A DNA stretch of 64,000 nucleotides from the NCBI GenBank assembly GCA_944990035.1, contig CALYLX010000066.1, positions 186,001 through 250,000 of the forward strand, read 5' to 3'. Numbering within the stretch: the stretch's first letter is position 1; every line of letters begins with the position of its first letter. The notes below the pieces were generated by a model. It did no database searches. It worked only from the letters and a program-made list of their open reading frames with translations, and was not told where the DNA came from. The DNA is from Clitopilus passeckerianus. Taxonomy: Eukaryota > Basidiomycota > Agaricomycetes > Agaricales > Entolomataceae. The position numbers were made by a program, and so were the translations under genes. Below, one piece after another: positions 58,738 to 64,000 of the stretch.

Positions 58738-59153
58738 TGATCGAGATCAGTCTCGGCCCGTTCTTTTGACCTTACGGCCTTATGATGCAATGCCTGAACA
58801 GTCGTAATTAGAGCTCAGTTAATTTGAAGGATATCGAGAGTCTATTGAAGAGCTGCAGGTTGGCCCCTTTCTCGACGAACGAGGGCGCACTCTAGGTTCT
58901 CATATTTGTAGGTTGAAAACTCGTACACAGGAACAGCCTCGATGTCTGGAAGCGCCTGGGCAACGGAAAACTTGACAATCTGACACCTTCACCCTGGGCC
59001 AGACTCATGGCGGGATTTGCGTTTGTAAATTCAGGAAATTATGATTATATCGAAACGTGAACAGGCAGAGGCTATAACGCGACGCTGATACGAGGTCAAG
59101 GTGAGCGGAGGAGCAATGATGGAAAGGCAAAGAATAATCACCAAAGCAACAAT
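58738..59153. other. Intergenic region, 416 bp
   Basis: It contains the promoter of the F-box-like gene and the 3' flank of the ATPase inhibitor gene. No gene is seen. Confidence 0.4.
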
Positions 59154-59630
59154 TTAATTCTGCTTCTCTAGACCAGCAGCTTGGCCCTCAAGATGTGCCT
59201 AAAAGGAATTGGAGTGTTAGATGATGTGTAGTAGGGAATACGAGTTTTCGGAAACTAACAAGTTCGGCCTTCTTCTTCTCAATCTACAGAAAGTTGGTCA
59301 AAGGATGTCCCTAGATAAACACGGTTTTACTCACGTCCGCCCTCAGCTTGGCAAGCTGAGCAGCCTCATGTTGCTTGACGTACTGGTCTGATAAGGACGC
59401 CAATAAGTTCCATACATACAGTCCAATGAAGTTATCCTTCAGTACCTTCATGAGCCTTCTCCTTTTTGCTGTAGTAACATTATAAGCACGAAGCCTCTCC
59501 AATAGGAACTATGACGCAGAACTAACCTGAACTCCTTTGACTGAGCAACGGAACCCTCAACGCCACTGGAGGTAAACCTCACAAAGGAGAGCTGGCGGGG
59601 TGCACGACGTACTGCAGCGAGCATTGTCAA
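59154..59630 (-). CDS. INH1: Mitochondrial F1-ATPase inhibitor (IF1/Inh1)
   Basis: This small matrix protein blocks ATP hydrolysis by F1 when the membrane potential falls. The probable start is the Met at 59624 (MLAAVRRAPRQLSFVRFTSS), a typical basic mitochondrial presequence; an ATG two codons earlier is in frame. The minimal inhibitory block is EGSVAQSKEFSKKEKAHEDQ and continues YVKQHEAAQLAKLRAD. The helical C-terminal part (IEKKKAELAHLEGQAAGLEK) would form the dimerising coiled coil. It ends EKQN. Five short exons: junctions give KEF-SKKEKAHE, HE-DQYVKQ, RAD-IEKKKAEL and AEL-AHLEG. Mature length is about 60-65 residues, normal for yeast-type IF1. It is divergently paired with the ATP synthase subunit h gene. 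Confidence 0.9.
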
Positions 59631-59831
59631 GATAATTTCTGTTTTGAACTTGGTAGGTGTTTGCGTAAACTAGACGGCGCAAGCGGCAGTGCCTTCAGTT
59701 TGGTTCGGCGTGACGTGACGCGGATTGGAACGGAAGGTTCCAGTCACGCTTGAGTGTGACACAAACCTCGACCAGCGCAAAGGACTTTTGCTGCCGCCGC
59801 CTTTTCCATTCTTTAACCTCAAATCTCGACA
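59631..59831. promoter_or_regulatory. Shared divergent promoter, INH1 / ATP14
   Basis: About 200 bp separate the two ATGs. Near the centre are ATTGG (59724-59728, a CCAAT box read on the minus strand) and TGACGTGACG (59711-59720, an ATF/CREB-like half site). CCAAT boxes bind the Hap2/3/5 complex, which controls respiratory genes in fungi. That this site is used here is inference. Confidence 0.65.
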
Positions 59832-60404
59832 ATGTTGTTTAAACGCGCTGCTGCTGTTGTAAGTAGCATTAAAGATAAGGAGTACTACTTGAAGTGCTAA
59901 ATTTTTGTATTTACAGGCTTGCTCTGCATCCCGCAACTTTTCAACTTCCTCTGTTGCACGGAAGGGTGCGTGCAATAATCAACACCGAATTCAAACTCAT
60001 ATGAACCAAACTCCCATTTCTTGCAGACCTTGTAAAGGAAATCTACCTTCGGGAAATCAACTCCTACAAGCCGAAGCCAGCTGTGAGCATCCTTCCTCCT
60101 GACCCCACCTACTCCTCTCATGACCTCGACTATTCCGAATTCTCATATTGTTTCCTTCTCACAGGCTAAGGACGCACACGTTGGTGCCGTCAAAAACTAC
60201 TCCCTTCCTCCTTCACCCAAGGCGCCTGCACTCCCCAGCGACCTCGCAGCAGCCCTCGCCGAGTACGACTCCGCCGAACCCACCCTCGCATCCGCTGCTC
60301 CCGCCAAAAACGCTGCTGCTGCATCCGAAGGTGCTGGCAGCGGTGCACAAGAGTTCCTCAGCTTCCTGGAGGCAGACCTGCCCAAAGAGGAGGCTCACCA
60401 CTGA
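59832..60404 (+). CDS. ATP14: ATP synthase subunit h, mitochondrial (F1Fo peripheral stalk)
   Basis: Subunit h is part of the peripheral stalk of fungal mitochondrial ATP synthase. The leader MLFKRAAAVACSASRNFSTS is a presequence, likely cut after the Ser/Arg stretch (SSVARK). The conserved block is DLVKEIYLREINSYKPKPAA, then KDAHVGAVKNYSLPPSPKAP. The acidic Ala/Ser-rich tail has SGAQEFLSFLEADLPKEEAH. Introns after VA, after RK (GTGCGT donor) and after KPA (ending 60165 at cacag) join these in frame. Length is about 123 residues, as in Atp14 of other fungi. It faces the ATPase inhibitor gene across a short common promoter. Confidence 0.88.
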
Positions 60405-62008
60405 GTTTATGTGTAGGACCAGCCCCCGATAGCCGTACGCATACGTAGCATGTCGGAAGATGGATAGACCGCCTTGTCACTTTGCGCAATAGACGAACAC
60501 CCTTTTTAATTCACTTCTAGAGTTTGTGGAGGAGTTGAGGCTCAGTTCAGTGTTGAGGGTTTATCGGTTGGGGGTTGCTCCCTTGAGCACGATGTTGCTT
60601 TTTGGCATCTTACCGTCCTTGTTACCTCCACCTTAATCCTCCTGGCCAAGCCGCAGTCAAATAAACCTGACTTTCATATCTGCCTGCCTTATTGGCTTTG
60701 TGCCACCGGAATGGTAGGATTCTCGCGCGGTCGACTTGATGAAACGACTCACCTTCGACCTGTGTTCTGATTGTTCCCCTCATTTCCTCTGCCCTCTGCC
60801 CCATGGCTTGTCTATTTATGCCTCAAGAGAACCAGACTACCTTTCTCAGCCCTCGAACAGGTCTCATGCTGACATTGACAGGACCTCGACGTGATTTAGT
60901 GGCGCACCCAGGATGCTTAAACCTTTCTTCCATCTTCCTTCTGGAGTATTTAACTCACAGGGTCATATTCAGGGGACAAGTCTCTTCGCAGTCTATTCTG
61001 CTCCGCGTTCAAAGGACCATCTCACGAGGTACGCATTTCTCTATTTCTGCAATGCATCTGAGCTCACATCTCCACCTGACAGGCAGAACAAACAAGTAGC
61101 ACCTCTTTGAGCTGTGGATATCCATCAACCTTCGATGCCGGGCAGGTTGAATGAAGTCCGATTTGACGCAATCTCTCCGGCTTCTTCATTGTCACAGCAG
61201 TTTTCCTGGTGTTATGGCCTTCGGCAACTACGTAGGCCTGTCCTGTGGTCACGCCGTCGAATGACGCCAATGAATCTGATGCACGTTCACGTTTGATCCA
61301 GAGTGTACTTCAGGTTACAAACCGTTATGGCCCTTTAATGCCTGTTGGGTGAACAAATCAAGCAACCGGTTGCCAACAGAGAACTCATGAATGTAAGTAC
61401 CGTTGATCAAAGGCAGAGTTCACGGTTGTCTGATTCTTATTGGAATTGGAATTCAACTTTTGAACTACAGGAGTGGAGTTGCTGATGATGCTTACCCTGC
61501 TCGCTTTACGCGAAGAGCCCAAACCTATGGGAAAAGACGGTGAAGTCCCATATGGACAAGTAGCTGAACTTGGCCGAGCAGTTACTGTACTTCGGCCGTG
61601 GTTCCTCATCCCGTTATGTTCCTGGATTTCACACTCCCTCCTCAATCTCCAGCTACACGTCACCCCCAGAAGGCTGCTGATCTACCCTTCGCCTCCAAAT
61701 CCTGTGTTCTATGAGGCCGACGCCACGCAACCTCGGTATAGTCTATCTTCACCACAGAACATAAGGGCGTATCTAATCTCCGGCACGAGCACCTTCCAGT
61801 GGTTCAACCGGCACGCGAAGATTGTCGCACTGCCGCTTCGCATCTTTGCATCGGGTATAAATTATAGCCTGTGATGCCATTATCTACAGAGAACCGTTCT
61901 ACAGGTCCAACTATATTGGAGTTGAAACGTTTTTGGTCAAGGATATATAAGGGCATTTGGTACTGAGGGTAAGAGTTGATTTCTATCCGTCCCCCGTACT
62001 CCGTACTC
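60405..62008. other. Intergenic region, 1.6 kb
   Basis: It contains the ATP14 3' UTR and the promoter of the adenylating enzyme. ORFs of 60-133 codons (for example 60803-61099 and 61473-61874) have no recognisable feature and overlap frames on the other strand. No RNA gene or repeat is apparent. Confidence 0.45.
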
Positions 62009-64000
62009 ATGCCTTTGACACAGTTCAAACGGTTGTATAGGAGAAGCCAGTCTTCAGCCCTGGCGGACAGCAAGCCATTCGTTCGACCCTACATTAATAC
62101 AGGGTACGGACGTGATCGATCCGACGGTGTAAACTCACTCCAAGAACTCATCGAATTCAATGCTCTTCATAACCCCGACCATGTCTTCTGCACACAACTT
62201 GTCAAGAAAGGGAATGGGGACGAACATGGCGAGGACGCGGAAGGGTTCGGTCTACCACGTAGGATCACGTTCATCCAGCTCCTAGACGCCGTAGAACGCG
62301 CCTCAGCCTGGTTGGTCGAGAGCGGATTCACTTCGGGACGATCCCAGAGAAACGAAGACATTGCACCCGTTGGTCTATTCCTCTCAAGCGACGTAACCAT
62401 CTTTATCTACATCGCGGCCTTAATGCGCGTTGGCACGCCTGTGAGTTTTTCAGCTACGATTGAATATTTTTCTCCGAATATTTAGCAACCTCGTTACACA
62501 GGTCCTTTTACTCTCTGCACGCCTGGACTCTGTAGCTCTCCAAAACCTGATCGAAGAAACCTCACCTTCGTGCATCCTCATCAATTCCCAGATTCTCAGG
62601 CGGACCGCGTCAGAAGCTATCGAGCTGTCTGCGTCAAATGATCGATTAAAGCATGGCAAGCCAACGATTGCCCAAGCATTGTCATACGGAGCGTTCCTGA
62701 ACCCGCACGATCCGGACCTAGCGAATTTCCCAATGCCTGAGAAATATGTGCAGGTTGGGCATGAAGATGCCAATGCCATCATCTTCCACTCCTCCGGTAC
62801 AACAGGACTTCCTAAGCCTGTCTACCATAGTCACGCATACCTCATGCTCATCGCGACTTGCCACCGTTTGCACAAATATCATGGCTCGCAAGGTAGCCTA
62901 TGTACGCTGCCACTCTATCACGTATGTTATTCCACCTGTGTTCGTCTTCTTGCTGACGTCCTCTCAGGGTTATGCGCTACTTCCAACGTCACTATCCATG
63001 GTCATTGGCATGCCGTTGATCCTCATGCCATTGAGTACTGTCCCAACTGGGCATTCTACTACAGACGTACTCAAGTTGTGCAAACCTGGCTTTCTCTTCA
63101 CCGTGCCATCGATTCTCGAAGAAATGGTCAGCCTGCCTGAAGGTCAGGGTTTGGAGGTTCTCAGGCGCCTGGATATCGTTCCAGCCGGTGGAGCACCTAT
63201 GAAAGAGACAGTTGGTGATCAGCTTCGCCAGGAGGGCATCAAGTATTTGAATCACTGGGGTTGGTGTCATTACTTCACATGTTTGAGTGGTTCTTTCTTG
63301 CTCATTTTATCATCAGGCTGCACCGAACTCGGTCCCATGACCCCAATTGAAGTTCCCGACGTGGACGTGGATTGGAGGTGGTTACGACCCCGGACAGACC
63401 ATAGCCTAAAGATTGCTTCCTTCGACGAAAGTGGGACTATCTTCCAAATTTCGGGCCGCCCACCTGGTTGGAAAACTACCTTCCAAGCGCAAGACGCCTT
63501 GGTCATCGACCCCTCGAATCCGTGCCAATACAAGCTCGCCGGACGTCAGGACAATCTCATCCTACTGTCAACAGGGGAGAAGATTTTACCTGCTGCAATG
63601 GAAACCGAACTCTCCCAGCATCCGCAAGTCAAAGAGGTCTGTGCCTTCGGAGAAGGCCAAGTTGCCCTCGGTGTCCTTGTTGAACTCAAACAGGGTACGG
63701 ATCACGCCAGCTTCCTTGACGAGCTACAACCATACTTGGATCGCGGCAACGCTTCGATGGACAAGCATGCGAAGGTGCAGCCGGAGATGGTCATCCTTAC
63801 ATCGGAAGATACCAAGCCGTTGATACGAACCGACAAGAACTCACTAGCACGGAAGGCGAGCATAGCGGCTTTCAATGATGAAATCGCTTCCTGCTATGCA
63901 AGGTCGAACACTGGTACCCCAAATTCCAGTTCATTCCCATCGCTCCGATCTGCCAGCCGTGAAGAGCTTCCAGAATCCATCCGAGAAATAGTCACCTCTA
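62009..64000 (+). CDS. Adenylate-forming enzyme, NRPS-like / reductase type (3' end cut by window edge)
   Basis: The visible part is an ANL-superfamily adenylation domain that activates an acid as acyl-AMP. After KPFVRPYINTGYGRDRSDGV the domain proceeds with RITFIQLLDAVERASAWLVE, LFLSSDVTIFIYIAALMRVG, then the P-loop AIIFHSSGTTGLPKPVYHSH (A3). PSILEEMVSLPEG, VPAGGAPMKETVGD and NHWG-CTELGPMTPIE (A5) follow, then LAGRQDNLILLSTGEKILPA (A8) and LIRTDKNSLARKASI (A10-type lysine). Introns lie near 62441-62501, 62922-62968 and 63263-63317. Past the adenylation domain the sequence runs off at 64000, so a carrier domain and a terminal reductase (as in basidiomycete NRPS-like or aminoadipate-reductase-like enzymes) are expected but not seen. 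Substrate is not predictable here. Confidence 0.88.

Noticed and set aside
61473..61874. 133-codon ORF on the plus strand
   Set aside because: No motif or targeting signal and no homologous pattern; part of the upstream region of the adenylating enzyme.
53578..64000. Secondary-metabolite cluster made of the P450 and the adenylating enzyme
   Set aside because: At least four unrelated genes (small protein, F-box-like, INH1, ATP14) lie between, and no transporter or regulator adjoins.

Overview
This is fungal nuclear DNA, almost certainly from a mushroom-forming basidiomycete (Agaricomycetes). The genes are dense and lie on both strands. Nearly all are split by many short introns of about 45-70 nt with GTRNGT-type donors. 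The gene set includes an NRPS-like adenylating enzyme, a cytochrome P450, several secreted glycoside hydrolases and TmpA/Sur7-type membrane proteins. I see no rRNA, tRNA, CRISPR array, complete transposon or viral element. Coordinates for multi-exon genes run from start codon to stop codon and include introns.

Left part (1-19000): a METTL14/Kar4-like RNA methyltransferase subunit running off the left edge (-); a small unknown ORF (-); a TmpA-like membrane flavo-oxidoreductase (+); the nucleoporin Nup192/NUP205 (+); the Golgi traffic protein Sft2 (-), divergent from cytosolic leucyl-tRNA synthetase (+); and an MFS transporter (-).

Middle (20000-37300): a conserved unknown protein (+), a GH28 pectinase (+), a cupredoxin-like GPI-type protein (+), a large Asn/Ser/Ala-rich secreted protein (-), a kelch protein (-) divergent from eIF2D/Tma64 (+), the 18S rRNA dimethylase Dim1 (+), a single-pass membrane protein (+) and a 76-residue Cys/His-rich protein (-).

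Right part (37300-64000): a 3.5-kb gene-poor stretch, a proline-rich protein (+), a SET-domain protein (+), a GH30 glucanase (-), the AP-1 beta subunit (-), a GH16 glucanase (-), a Sur7/PalI-like membrane protein (+), a P450 (+), a small conserved protein (+), an F-box-like/LRR protein (-), the mitochondrial ATPase inhibitor (-) divergent from ATP synthase subunit h (+), and an adenylate-forming enzyme cut by the right edge (+).

The genes do not form one pathway. Most are housekeeping, with scattered wall/pectin CAZymes. The best functional grouping is the ATPase inhibitor and ATP synthase subunit h, which share one promoter of about 200 bp. Splicing is unusual in several places: two GC-AG introns, micro-exons of 11 and 13 nt, and two 51-nt introns without stop codons that hide inside open frames. 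Nup192 (twice) and leucyl-tRNA synthetase (once) carry apparent one-base frame breaks, which most likely mark consensus errors. I found no convincing wholly new system. The most interesting unknowns are the 76-residue Cys/His protein and the DPPY-bearing METTL14 homologue.
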